Below, piece after piece: positions 33,177 through 44,320 of a stretch of DNA of 64,000 nt. Position numbers and translations under genes: made by a program. The DNA comes from Isoetes taiwanensis (lineage: Eukaryota > Streptophyta > Lycopodiopsida > Isoetales > Isoetaceae). The notes under the pieces were generated by a model that did not search any database, was not told the DNA's origin, and saw nothing but the letters and a program-made list of their open reading frames with translations. Within the stretch, counting starts at the first letter, position 1; every line of letters begins with the position of its first letter. The stretch lies in the NCBI GenBank assembly GCA_021234155.1, contig JAJEKV010000134.1:1363328-1427327 (forward strand), given 5' to 3'.

Positions 33177-35227
33177 ATGGAGAATCTTTCTGATCTGTTG
33201 GGCACCACCGATTTGTTGGACATTGAGAGTGGCAATGTAGTGTCAGCGAAGGATGCATTGCAAAACAAAGTTGTTGGGGTAGTAATCGGTCCTCATTGGC
33301 TTCCCAAACCCCTACATCAGACAATTTCTTCTTTCAGTGATCCCATTGAAGATCTGAAAGTAGAGGGTCATCCCTGTGCTTTTGTTTATGTTGCTGCAGA
33401 TCGTGATGAGAAGGTTGCTGGGATCCTCAAGGCTCAATGTGTACTTTTAGATGAGAGATCAGATCAGGAATGCTTTGATGATGTTTTAAAGACGCTGCCA
33501 GAAGGATGGTTTGCTGTTCCTTTCTCTAATTCTCATGTTCGAACCAAATTAGCTGGAATTCTTAGGTCTGGTTTGATTAGTTTGGCTTTTGTGGCTGAAA
33601 ATGGCGAAATCCACACCAAAGATGGTTTTGAGATGCTTGAGAAATGGGGTACATCTGGGTTTCCCTATTCCAGTGACAGAATTCAACAGCTCGAGGAGGA
33701 GGTTAATGAAAAGAAACTGAATCAGACACTTGAAAGCCTCTTGGTGACTGAAGATAGGGATTATGTCATACGGAACAATGGTACTCAGGTATGTGGTATG
33801 TTCATGCATAACTTTCTTTAAGCTTTGCATATCTTTTAGATTGAATCTGTATAGCCAGGCACATGATTAAAGTGTAGCACTTTCAGGTCAAGGTGGCTGA
33901 TATCAAGGGTAAGACAGTAGGGCTTTATTTTTCTGCCCATTGGTGTGGCCCGTGTAGGCGCTTTACTCCTGTGCTGAAGGAAATCTATGAGGAATTGAGA
34001 GCTAAGAACAAAGAATTTGAGATAGTTTTCATCTCTTGGGACAAAGATGAGGAGGAATTTAATAGTTATCATGGAGAGATGCCATGGCTGGCTTTACCAT
34101 TTGCACATAAGAAGATTAAGAACACGCTCAGTAACTGGTTTAATGTGGAAGGAATTCCCACCCTTGTTGTCTTGGATGAACAAGGTAAAACACTGACATT
34201 AGAAGGTGTAGAACTTGTGTTCAAGCATGGAGTGGATGTATTCCCTTTCACTGAGGAAAGAATGGAAGAGCTCAAAGCAGAGGAGGATGCTAGACGTGCT
34301 GCTCAAACCCTAGAGTCACTCCTTATAACCAGTACACGGGACTATGTGATTTCACATGATGAGCAACAGGTATATAATTTAGATTCATTAGTTTGGCATG
34401 GTGAACTAGGAACAGTAGACTGAGGTCAATAACATGATGAATAACAGGTATAACAAATTGAGGATTCAGTACATGGTGGCGAATAATTTGGATTGTTTTT
34501 CGTCTAGAAAAATGAATTTTAACAAGTTAGGAATACACTGAGGATTTAATTTAACTTTCATCTGCAGGTTAAGATTGAGGCACTTAAAGGCAAGACAGTG
34601 GGACTTTATTTTTCTGCACACTGGTGTCCTCCTTGCAGGGCCTTCACTCCAAAGCTAGCTTCCATTTACAAGGAACTTAAGGAACAGAACGCCCAATTTG
34701 AAGTGATTTTCATATCAAGTGACAGCGATGAAGAAAGCTTTAAAAATTACTATAAGATGATGCCATGGCTGGCCCTACCCTATTCAGATAGGCAGCACAA
34801 ATCTACACTCTCCAGCTATTTTGATGTTAAAGGAATACCATGTCTGATCATTTTGGGTCCAGATGGCAAGACTGTGACGACTGAAGGGCGAAATGTGGTG
34901 GGTGAACATGGATCCAAAGGATTTCCATTCACAGAAGAGCGTCTGACAGCTTTGAAGCAGGAATTGGATGAGGAAATTTCTAAATTGGCTAAGGAGATTA
35001 ATCACCCTAAGCACGATAAGCATCCACTCATTCTCTCTCAAGATGCTTATGATGGAAGGCCATATGGATGTGACTTATGTGATGAGGAAGGGACTGGTTG
35101 GGTTTATCATTGTGATGTTTGTTCCTTTGATTTGCATCCGTCATGTGCTACTGCTCATCAGGCACCACCAAGTTCTGATCAGAAAGAAGGTTGGGTATGT
35201 GAGGGAGATGTTTGCAGGAAGAAGTAG
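33177..35227 (+). CDS. NRX1: Nucleoredoxin (three thioredoxin-like domains plus DC1), three exons
   Basis: Exons 33177-33788, 33887-34369 and 34568-35227 join in phase 0 at GT-AG borders (98- and 198-bp introns) to give 584 residues, the usual length for plant nucleoredoxins. Start: the first ATG (MENLSDLLGTTDLL). Domain 1 (about 20-190) has WLPKP at residues 41-45 where a redox-active domain has WCxxC, so it is probably catalytically dead. Domain 2 (about 205-350) has WCGPC (223-227) and domain 3 (about 366-510) WCPPC (384-388). The C-terminus is a DC1 zinc domain (GCDLCDEEGTGW, YHCDVCSFDLHPSCA). Both introns lie just before the V-K-(V/I)...L/I-K-G-K-T start of domains 2 and 3. AATAAA lies at 35277-35282. 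Plant NRX1 reduces disulfides and protects antioxidant enzymes in nucleus and cytosol. The gene looks intact. Confidence 0.93.
33789..33886 (+). other. Nucleoredoxin intron 1
   Basis: Runs from gtatgtgg to ctttcag, 98 bp, phase 0. The coding sequence resumes with GTCAAGGTGGCT. Confidence 0.9.
34370..34567 (+). other. Nucleoredoxin intron 2
   Basis: Runs from gtatataa to ctgcag, 198 bp, phase 0. It contains an imperfect copy of the exon 2 end ('gatgaataacaggtata', near 34435). Confidence 0.9.
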
Positions 35228-35276
35228 ACATGTGCCAACTAAGCAAAGGACACTTAAATTTATATTTTGATTATGC

Positions 35277-35282
35277 AATAAA
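35277..35282 (+). terminator. Polyadenylation signal AATAAA for nucleoredoxin
   Basis: A canonical hexamer 50 bp after the TAG stop. Confidence 0.6.
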
Positions 35283-35299
35283 TTCAACAAGGTTGCCTA

Positions 35300-37540
35300 C
35301 GTTTGAAGGTTGGATATAACTTAACCTTGATATTTTGACAGCAGTATTGCTGCTAAATAATCATTACAAGTAGGGGTGCATGTCTTTATGCCCCCATATT
35401 GATACTATTTCATATCATACCATATTTCAGATCTGTCATTTGACAAGGCTGTGCCTGTATAATGCAAGCCCAGTATTGTTTAGAGCTTTTGCATTAATAC
35501 TCACTCTATCATTTCAGTCTCGGGTCTTTGGTCCCTATCAGCTTTGGGTTCGATCACCCCATGTCTAAGATTAATTGTGACCAGTTACTGAAACTGTTCT
35601 AAAAGACCTGCTATAGAAGCAAAGACATAAATTCTAAACCCCAATAGCCAATTGAAAAAATGTAATCTTAGGCCATGCTCCAGCGCCCCCCTGCTCAAGA
35701 CAATCCAGCAAGGATATTATTCACTATAGATCTTCCAGGAAGAAAAGCAGACTGAGAAGAGGATATACTAGTCTCCAAGGCTATGTTGTAAGGACATGGC
35801 TTTTGAAGCAGCACTTTTTGTTCAAAAGTAGACGATACTTATATGTCTCATATCAACAGCCGCCTTCCAATTGATATGTCCAGATTCAGCTGGGCTTTGA
35901 TTTGTGAATCCAAATTGGAATCATGCATGTATTGTGTTAGCTCACTCAAAAAAAAATCTGTAGACGTTGATCCCATTTTAAACTGATACCATCTCTAGAC
36001 CGAGCATCGACCATCATATTATAACCTGAACATGAGTAATTAGCATGACCAATAGCCAAAAAATCAATATCTTTAAAATAACGACTTCTCTTTGCACTGC
36101 AATCTTCAGCTTCTTTTACAAAATTTGAACTCTTCTCGTGTTATCACTATCACTTTTATATTATTCTCTTCCAAAATATGATTTGCTACCTCGCCGAATG
36201 CCCTTTTGAATTTCTTTTTCCCGTTTTCAAAAACATAATATGAAGAGTTGTTCCAAGTGGTGTACAAATGAACTCAAATGCAATAGCCATTTACATTGTC
36301 ATCAGGATAAAGCTCATTATTGTCTAGGGCCATCTTTGTCTCAGGGATGTGTCATGCTTGCAAATATGCTTCATCAACCTATGGTGCAACTCATTACGTA
36401 TTTCCTTCCCTCTAGGATGATTCATGCTCCCAACAAAGACATGATGGGGGTTGTGTCCTCAACCGCAAGCAGGATACAGTTGCACTCCTGCTTTAGACCT
36501 TTTCCATCCTTCTTCTAATTATTATAGCCTCCTGCCATATGTTGGCAGCATAAAAAAGATTTGATAACATAATAAAAAGTGTTGCATTATAAGGAATCAA
36601 TTCAAAGGCTTGTGTTGCCGCATATCTTACTTGTAGCAAGGTTTCAAAATTGAAGGGCTGCCCATACATTTTTTTATGGCAAGCTTTCTTTTTGGGGTGT
36701 GCTGACCTCTATTGGAAGCTTACGATCTGATTTTGGGGATGTACCAGAAATCTCATACTACCAAAATGATTAGAAATCAAGAGATCTTCCTCAATGAAGT
36801 TAAGAGCCTCAAATTCCCCTACTTTGTTATATAGAGTAACCTTTTTTCTTCCATTTGGTATAGTACGCACATCTTTTAAACATATGGGTCTTCCATCCAC
36901 AATAGATAGCCATCTCTATGGTCTTATGGTGGTGTTTCTAAAAGGTTAAATGTAGTATCTTTTGCTGCCATTGTAAAAGACCGTTGTCTAAAGTTGGTAG
37001 GATTTTCTCAAACGCTAACTCAAACATCGCTGATATAAAGCCCTTATTGCATGATTACGAGAAGCCAAACATTTAGGCATTACTAACATTGTTGTTTTTG
37101 GGGACCCACAGCTTGTTTGTAGGCAGGCTTGGGGAGAGTATCAGGCCAAGAATGAGGACATGATCACATTAAGGAAAACGGTTTTGGAAGAATTGTCAAC
37201 CTTCAAGACTTGGGAGTAGCGGGAATCGATGGTGCTTAGGGTTTCAACCCCGCTCTTCTGCTCATAGCTCGAGATTCTGGTGTCAGATTTGGGTCTTCTT
37301 AGGCTCATTGGAAAGCTTGTCGCATGATCTTTCCATCGGTATATGATTTGTATGATGATTCTGTTGTTTTGGTGGAAAGAATTTGCATGATAGTCTCAGC
37401 CCTCTTTTGGTAGTGCTAGGGTTTGGCTGCGATCTTATTTTGGTCATAACTTCTGCATCTGATGGATGTTTTGGACGTGTTTGGGCTTTTGGAAAGCTTT
37501 TTGATCACTCCATCCAATGGTGCTTAATCTTTTCAGAGAT
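35300..37540. other. Unassigned intergenic sequence
   Basis: Two frames stand out but are not recognised: plus 36240-36518 (His/Cys-containing, 92 residues) and minus 36709-36900, with DGRPICLKDVRTIPNGRKKV and FEALNFIEEDLLISNHFGSM. The minus frame looks protein-like (hydrophobic pattern, no low complexity) and may be an exon or transposon remnant. No promoter or partner is seen. Confidence 0.4.
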
Positions 37541-37879
37541 TGGCCTATTGGGAAGGTCTGTTCAGCTCTGAAACTTCGGCCTCCTTTTCGTGGAGATGAC
37601 AAGGTCCAGTCATAGCCCTCCAAAACATTCTTCTGGTAATTCTAGTGCAGTACTTGGTGGAATTGGAAAAGAATATGCTGCAGATTCTCCCAAAATAAGC
37701 GTACGTGATGCACACAAAATGGCTCGTGAGGATAACTCTTTCGGCTCCTGAGAGTTTGGTTTCTTTGGTGCACCTCAATCCTTTAGTGTTCCCCAATATG
37801 TCTTCTAATGGAACGAATGGCGTCAGCTCAATTGAGATAGGAGCTCCATCTCTCTCTTCTTCCCAGTTACGTGCTCCAG

Positions 37880-38427
37880 TTTCTGTTCCAAGTGTAGCTG
37901 CACCGATTACATATGCCCTTGGAAAACTCTTCTGAGAATGTCGCACCTCTAATGCACGTTGGAGGTTCCTCGGGTCGGATAGTATGCTCTGACCAATTAG
38001 CACTTCTAACACTCTTTGGAAGCTTTGTAGGTCAGGCAAGACCCTCTTTGTCTGTTGAAGTTGCTTTTGGGCTAGTAGCACCTTCAACACATGTTGGAGG
38101 TTCCTCATGTCAGTTGCGATCTCACGTGCCCGAGGAGTGCTCCTCTAGACAGGCTGCACCTCTAGCGCATGTTGGAAGCTTTTTAGAACATATGCAACCA
38201 GTCGCACTTGTTCAGAATAATGTTGCATAGGTGGCACCTCCAACACAGGTTTGAAAGATCCTTGGCGCGGACTAGTCGTGGAGGTAATGCTCGGATGGTA
38301 GTGCAACCTACACAAACTGGTGTTTCTGCAGGACAAGTAGTACGTTCAACACACGTTGGAGGTTCCTCGTGGCAGAAGAAATTTCCCCCTCTTCCCCCGT
38401 ATGGCAGCCTTTAAGACTACACACAAG
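37880..38427 (+). repeat. Degenerate coding-like repeat 'APxTHVGGSS'
   Basis: A plus-strand frame repeats a motif such as VAPLMHVGGSS, VAPSTHVGGSS, AAPLAHVGSF and RSTHVGGSS, with 'cacgttggaggttcctcg' at DNA level at least four times. A stop and frame changes break it. Gypsy C inserted at its right end. Probably part of an older retroelement gag or a low-complexity protein. Confidence 0.5.
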
Positions 38428-38637
38428 TGTGACGACCATACGGATATTCGTATCATACGAATATTATACTCCTATGTACAAAAGATGGTCGTCACACGGA
38501 TGCAAAAGGGTAGTTGCACAAGACAGGGTTTGAACTCGCAACCTTCCAGTTGCGAGTCACACACCCTTGCCAAGTGCGCTACCAATATTTGTTGAAGACA
38601 TTCCTTCACGTCTTCCTCATATGTGGGACTATCTCCA

Positions 38638-38660
38638 GAAGGTTCTAGAATGTTCTAGAA
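38638..38660 (+). promoter_or_regulatory. Five-unit perfect heat-shock element in gypsy C 5' LTR
   Basis: GAA, TTC, GAA, TTC and GAA start at 38638, 38643, 38648, 38653 and 38658. The TATA box is about 72 bp downstream. The array is preserved in the 3' LTR (42888-42910) and, as four units, in gypsy B. Confidence 0.7.
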
Positions 38661-38731
38661 CCTAAATGCACGCGCGACACTTGGCGCGATCTCATCCATT
38701 GGAGTGGCGCGATCCTGACCGTTGGTCTAGA

Positions 38732-38738
38732 TATATAA
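38732..38738 (+). promoter_or_regulatory. LTR TATA box (TATATAA)
   Basis: Lies in 'gatatataagga', about 215 bp before the LTR end, in both LTRs. Confidence 0.65.
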
Positions 38739-39029
38739 GGAGGCACCTCTTTCTTGTCAAACCATTCCGGTTCAACGCCAGTCTTGAGCCTTCTAGGCAT
38801 CTGTCTTGTATTCCTGCTTGCCTTCGGGCTATTGTATTATTGATTCCTGTTCATATATCAGATTCTTTGCCGATCTTGGCGTATTTCTTCCATATTTCTT
38901 GCATATTTTCCACGTATCTTCCTTGTTTTTTGAGTAGGTTCATGACAGTTTGAACCGGAATCCCTTACCGGTTCTTGCCTGCTCTGATCCTAAGCATCTT
39001 TTTTGCTCGTATTTGGCGATTTTATATCT

Positions 39030-39938
39030 ATGGAGGAGGTTTCGACGTTATTGCAGCAGGTCCAGCAGCTTGTTCAAGTATGCCAGCAGTTGCAGTTGGA
39101 CAATAAGGAACTTAAGGAACGTGTTGCTTCACATGAATCTGCTTCTAGTTCTGGACTGAGGCTATCAGAGCCTAAGATCAGCCTGCCAGAGAAGTTTGAC
39201 GGTACTCGGTCCAAGCTCCGTGGGTTTTTGAATCAGATCAGGCTTGTGATCTAGCTCCACCCTCATAGATATCCCACGGTCCAGGAACAAGTTGGGCTGA
39301 TTAATTCTCTCCTCACAGGGCCAGCTCTAAGTTGGTTTGCTCCTTTATTGGAGAAAGGAGCCTCAGAGTTGCAAGATTTTGCTGCGTTTACTGCAGAGCT
39401 CGAGGCATGTTTTGGAGACACTGATCGTCAGCGCACAACAGTCACAAAACTTTGCAATCTAAGGCAAGGCTCTCGTCCAGCTTCAGTATATGCATCAGAA
39501 TTTCGTCAGATTGCGGTAGATACTGCCTGGGATGATGTTGCACTTCGAGATTGTTTTCGAAGGGGGTTACGTGAGGATGTCAAGGATATGTTGTTGTCTA
39601 TGGAAGATCCTCAGACGCTGGAAGAAGCCATCAAATTTGCAATTCGATGTGATAATCGGCTCTTTGAACGTAGACAAGAGAGACGTAGTCAGGTTTTCCC
39701 AATCACGCAAACGCCTGTAGTTATGCCTTCCCCGGTGTCATCCGTAGAATCCAGCAGGTCAGGACCTGAGCCTATGCAGATTGATCGGGCAGTTCGAGGA
39801 CCTTTATCTGTCGCTGAGAAACAGCGTCGGAGAGAGGCTAACCTTTGCCTCTACTGTGGAGGAGCTGGCCATATTGCTCGTGGATGTCCGATGAAGCGCC
39901 CAAGTCAGTCGAAAAACTTCAGGGGCCGGTCCGAGTAG
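39030..39938 (+). pseudogene. Gypsy C gag with CCHC zinc knuckle, one in-frame stop
   Basis: From ATG 39030 the frame gives an N-terminal coiled coil (VSTLLQQVQQLVQVCQQLQL), then KISLPEKFDGTRSKLRGF, TGPALSWFAPLLEKG and AFTAELEACFGD. These are typical of the capsid region of Ty3 gag. A zinc knuckle CLYCGGAGHIARGC lies near residue 275. A single TAG at 39252-39254 interrupts an otherwise open frame of about 300 codons. Confidence 0.88.
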
Positions 39939-39939
39939 T

Positions 39940-40310
39940 AGGAGTCTCTCGTCGGCTGACCTCCTTTTCTCAGACTCCTTCCACATTTCCTGACATGTTT
40001 ATTCCATCAGATAAGATCAGCAAGGCATTCTTCATCCCTATATCATTGAAATCAGAAGTTGGAGAATTGCAAGTGTTGGCGCAACTTGATTGTGGTGCAA
40101 ACGCTTGTTTTATGGATAGTGCGTTCGCTCGTAAGCACGCCATCCCTAGAAACACGGTTGAGCATCCTGCTTCTGTCGAAGTGATTGATGGACGGGAGAT
40201 CTCCTCGGGTGCAGTCACAGAATGCTCTTCAGTTTTTGTTCGAGGGAGTTTCTTGTAGTATTTCCTTCAATCTCATTACTAGCCCTCATGCGCCAATAGT
40301 CTTGGGTCTG
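39940..40310 (+). pseudogene. Gypsy C aspartic protease
   Basis: Encodes FIPISLKSEVGELQVLAQLD, then CGANACFMD: the protease active site is D-C-G-A here instead of the usual D-S/T-G-A. It is followed, after a frame change, by [20 protein letters not shown]. Confidence 0.75.
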
Positions 40311-40852
40311 CCCTGGCTCGAGCTACATAACCCGCAGATTGATTGGCGTACTAGATCATTTCGATTTGTTGGTTCTAGCTCTAGTTCCAGTTCATCTGCA
40401 GATCAGGTCTCTACACCAACATCGACTTCGATCCGTGCAGTATCATGGGTCCCTGACTCCGTCCTTGCTGTTCCATGTTCTGATCCGCCTCTTGCCTCTG
40501 CTCCAGTTCATGCCCCAGATTCTGATCATGTTCTTGATGATGTCCCAGCTCCAGCTCTAGTTCCTGCTCTTGCTCCAGTTCCAGTTTCTGCTCCTGCTCC
40601 AGTTCTTGCTCCGTCCCCTGTTCTGCGCTCCAGTTCTTGATCCAGTTCTGTTCGGGTTGCTCCCCGCTCATGTTCATGTTCCCGCTCATGCTTTTGTGGA
40701 GGTTTCTTTATGCCCTCGGTTTAAGATTCTCAAGATTTCTCTTGAGTTTGATAAATCTAGAAGGCAAGATCCAAGTTCAATGTTTGCAATCCGGTTCACC
40801 CATCGGCTAGCTCGGCATCGCGGCCGACGCGCTCCAATGCTCCCGGATAAAT

Positions 40853-42100
40853 ATGGCGACTTCTCGATGTTTTGACAAAGTCAAGGCCAAGAAACTCCCG
40901 CAGCATCGTCCATATGATTGTCCTATTGATTTGCAGCCGGGACCACGCCGCCATATGGTCCGATATATGGTCTATCTCCCCGCCGAGTTGAAGGTTTTAT
41001 GGGATTATATTGAAGAGAATTTAGCCACCGGCTTCATTCGACATTCTCGGGCCCTCGCTGGAGCGCCTATCTTCTTCGTCCAAAAGAAGGATGGTTCGTA
41101 GCGGCCCGTCGCTTGATTATCGTGGCCTCAATAAAATCACAAAGCCAAATCGGTATCCGCTTCCTCTCGATCCCGAGTTGTTGGAACGACTCCAAAGGTG
41201 CGCACTATTTTACGAAGATTGATCTTGGGGTGCCTATAATCTTATTCGATCCGGGAGGGTGATGAGTGGAAAAACAGCCTTTTCGCACTTCGCTATGGCC
41301 ATTTTGAGTACACGCTATGCCGTTTGGAGTTACCAATGCTCCTATATTCCAAAGATATGGCCAATGATGTTTTTCGAGAGTTTTTAGACACTTTTGTTAT
41401 CATCTATTTGGATGATATCCTTATTTATTCTAAGACTCTCAAGAACATGAAAGACATGTTCGACGTGTCCTTCAAAAGCTTCGTGAGCATGGATTATATG
41501 CCAAACTTGAGAAGTGCCGGTTCGAACAGGATAATGTGGAGTTCCTTGGCTATCGTGATCACACCACATGGAGTCTCTATGGATCCCGAAAAGGTCAAGA
41601 TCGTTTCGAGTGGCAAACACCTTCATCCGCTTCGAGATGTTCGTGTTTTCTTGGGTTTGCCAATTTCTATCGGCATTTCATCCGGGATTATTCGAGATTG
41701 CTCTTCCTTTGACACGCCTCACTTGCCAAGGACGTGCCATTCAATGGACTGTGGAAGCGGAATCGCTTTTGTTACCCTCGAAGCATGCTTTCACCACGGC
41801 GCCGCTTCTTGCTCATGCGGATCCTTTGCCCATATATGTTGTTGAAGCGAGATGCTTCGATTTTGCACTTGGTGGGATCCGTCACGGGAGGGGATGACCA
41901 TGAATTGCATCCAATCGCCTATCATTCACGAAAGTTCCAGGCTGCTGAAATCAACTATCCCATTTATGACAAGGAGTTGTTGGCGATAGTGGATTCTTTC
42001 GAGGAGTGGAGACGTTTCCTGGAGGGATCTCCCTATACGGTCACAGTCTACACAGATCACCGAAATCTCGAATATTTTCGGACAGGCTCGAGAAGCTCCG
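40853..42100 (+). pseudogene. Gypsy C reverse transcriptase and partial RNase H
   Basis: RT pieces in several frames: [48 protein letters not shown] (intact YLDD). RNase H begins with LHPIAYHSRKFQAAEINYPI and DKELLAIVDSFEEWRRFLEG, and ends abruptly after VYTDHRNLEYF. Multiple stops. Confidence 0.85.
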
Positions 42101-42660
42101 CATGCTTCAGGATGATCTTCAGCACCATCTTCTCCAGGCCCAAGCACGTTATCGTCAATCATGCAGATCAGCATCGTCAGGACGCTCCTCATTTTGCAGT
42201 TGGTGATCTTGTTTGGCTCTTGCGTCGGGATTTGCCGACAGCTCGCCCTTGTAACAAGCTCGACTACCGGCGCTTAGGTCCCTATCGGATCATTGCACGA
42301 GTTGGTGATGCTGCTTTCCGTCTGGAGCTTCCGCCATCAGTCCGGCTTCACCCAGTGTTTCATGTGTCTTTGTTAGAAACCTATATGACGAATCCATTTC
42401 CGGATCGAGTACCTCCACCTCCACCACCAGTCGAGATTGATGATCATGAGGAGTTCGAGGTTCGAGAGATTCTGGACTCCAAGTTTCTTCGTCGACGATT
42501 GTATTACTTCGTCGATTGGGAAGGTTACTCGCCAAGTGACGAAACACGGGAGCTGCCGAGAATCTGACTAATGCACCTGACAAAATTGCCGAGTTTCACC
42601 GACGTTACCCACATAAGCCAAGTCTGAGTACTCCGGCTCCAGCTTCGAGGACTCGTCGCC
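42100..42660 (+). pseudogene. Gypsy C integrase C-terminus and chromodomain
   Basis: After the deletion junction the frame continues with FAVGDLVWLLRRDLPTARPC, VRLHPVFHVSLLETY and PPPPPVEIDDHEEFEVREIL. A chromodomain-like RRRLYYFVDWEGYSPSDE follows, then a frameshift to NAPDKIAEFHRRYPHKP. The deletion removed all three integrase catalytic residues. Confidence 0.85.
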
Positions 42661-42678
42661 ATCGTAGGAGGGGGATGG

Positions 42679-43197
42679 TGTGACGACCATATGGATATTC
42701 GTATCATACGAACATTATACTCCTATGTACAAAAGATGGTCGTCACACGGATGCAAAAAGGTAGTTGCACAAGACAGGGTTTGAACTCGCAACCTTCCGG
42801 TTCTTGAGTCACACACCCTGCCAAGTCGCTACCAATATTTGTTGAAGACATTCCTTCACGTCTTCCTCATATGTGGGACTATCTCCAGAAGGTTCTAGAA
42901 TGTTCTAGAACCTAAATGCATGCGCGACACTTGGCGCGATCTCATCCATTGGAGTGGCGCGATCCTGACCGTTGGTCTAGATATATAAGGAGTCACCTCT
43001 TTCTTGTCAAACCATTCCGGTTCAACGCCAGTCTTGAGCCTTCTAGGCATCTGTCTTGTATTCCTGCTTGCCTTCGGGCTATTGTATTATTGATTCCTGT
43101 TCATATATCAGATTCTTTGCCAATCTTGGCGTATTTCTTCCGTATTTCTTGCGTATTTTCCACGTATCTTCCTTGTTTTTTGAGTAGGTTCATGACA
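42679..43197 (+). repeat. 3' LTR of gypsy C
   Basis: 519 bp. Matches the 5' LTR, including the GAA/TTC array (42888-42910) and TATA box (near 42982). Confidence 0.92.
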
Positions 43198-43202
43198 ACA
43201 AG

Positions 43203-43385
43203 CTTCAATGTACACTAAGATGTGGTGAGTTATTGCTCAAATGGAATAAAGCAAAGCATGCTGCCATGTTTGAGAGCTTATGGGAAGGTCCATTTGAAGT
43301 GCTTGGAGCAGTAGGTAAGGACATTTATTGGTTGAAATCTATCATTGAGGATAGGGAGCTGCTTATTGCCTAATCCCATCAATAT
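43203..43385 (+). pseudogene. Retroelement integrase C-terminal fragment
   Basis: Encodes a plus-strand frame with GELLLKWNKAKHAAMFESLW, then EGPFEVLGAVGKDIYWLKS. This is the W-x-G-P-F segment at the end of Ty3-type integrases, here of a family different from gypsy A and C. It is the target into which gypsy C inserted. Confidence 0.65.
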
Positions 43386-43399
43386 TCTACATTGAAAGA

Positions 43400-44315
43400 G
43401 ATATTGACAGCAACATGTTGCTTTAAGTTTGAATAGGATTAGCTTGTATTTAGTGAATAGGATACTTTAGAATAGTCATTGAGTTGCTGCTCATACTAAA
43501 GTTAAAAAATAGAAAAAGAAAATAACAAAAAAAGTAAGTTCAGTCATGTTAGATAGTAGTTTGAGTGTTTCTTCGGTTGCTTATAGCTAGATAGCTTCAT
43601 TCTTGAAAGATTAAGGATGTCTCATGCATTGCAAAAGTGTACTGCTGAAACTAACACAAGATCAGTGAAGAACATGCAGGTTGCAGCAAGTACAATGCCA
43701 GCTAAAGTTCATTGTTTCTATGTGCATCTGGCACATTCATTCTCACAATACATTCCTTCATCTTATGCTGCGGCCATCTCTATCATAATAGCAGATATCC
43801 ATGAGAAAATGCAAAAAATTCCATCAATTTTGGTCATTCTTAAGGTCCAAGGCCGCATTCTCTCTCTAAAAATAAAACTAGAGAGAGAAAGTGCACATTT
43901 ATTGCCCTATGCCTTGAAAAGGCAACAATTTACCAAGGTGATACCAAAAATCTAATTTTTTTGTGTACACGTGTCAAATTCCACATCAAACTATCCACCT
44001 CATCATCAAAGGCATCTACATCATCACTAAAAAGCATCCACTCACCATACACATGTCATCCACCTCATCACCATATAAAGTTTTTGACTAGGAAAAAGGT
44101 AGTTTGCCACTTCACTTGCCACATCATCATCACACATGTGCCATGTCATCATTTTTTTTGCCAAATCACAACATATTTTTGCCACATCACTTATTTTGAA
44201 CATTTTTTACGTTAGAAAACTAGAAATGCTCAATTTTCAATAATGGTTTTCCCTTTGGATAGAGCATTAAAACAATATGCTATGTGGACTTTTGAACTTT
44301 GCAATTGGACCCCAT
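43400..44315. other. Unassigned sequence
   Basis: A 112-residue frame (43617-43955) is not recognised. 43970-44190 is rich in 'catcatca' and 'cacatcat' phrases. No gene call. Confidence 0.4.
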
Positions 44316-44320
44316 TTTTC

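Larger units (their letters stand above)
38428..38947 (+). repeat. 5' LTR of gypsy C
   Basis: 520 bp. Contains an antisense tRNA-like module (38525-38586), an HSF-type GAA/TTC array (38638-38660) and a TATA box (TATATAA at 38732). Confidence 0.92.
38428..43197 (+). mobile_element. Ty3/gypsy element C, complete ends, internally deleted
   Basis: LTRs at 38428-38947 and 42679-43197 begin TGTGACGACC and end TTCATGACA. The 5 bp ACAAG flanks both sides (38423-38427 and 43198-43202), an exact target duplication. The polypurine tract AGGAGGGGGATGG precedes the 3' LTR. The two LTRs differ by only about a dozen changes read by eye, so insertion was relatively recent compared with gypsy A or B. Gag, protease and RT are present but broken. 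Most of RNase H and the entire integrase core are deleted between 'accgaaatctcgaatattt' and the integrase C-terminus (near 42080), making it non-autonomous. Confidence 0.95.

Noticed and set aside
37545-38108. 187-residue minus-strand frame
   Set aside because: It is antisense to the plus-strand 'THVGGSS' repeat, which shows the more protein-like pattern.
40411-40689. Gln/Glu-rich minus-strand frame
   Set aside because: It is the antisense of a low-complexity linker (Ala/Pro/Val) in gypsy C.
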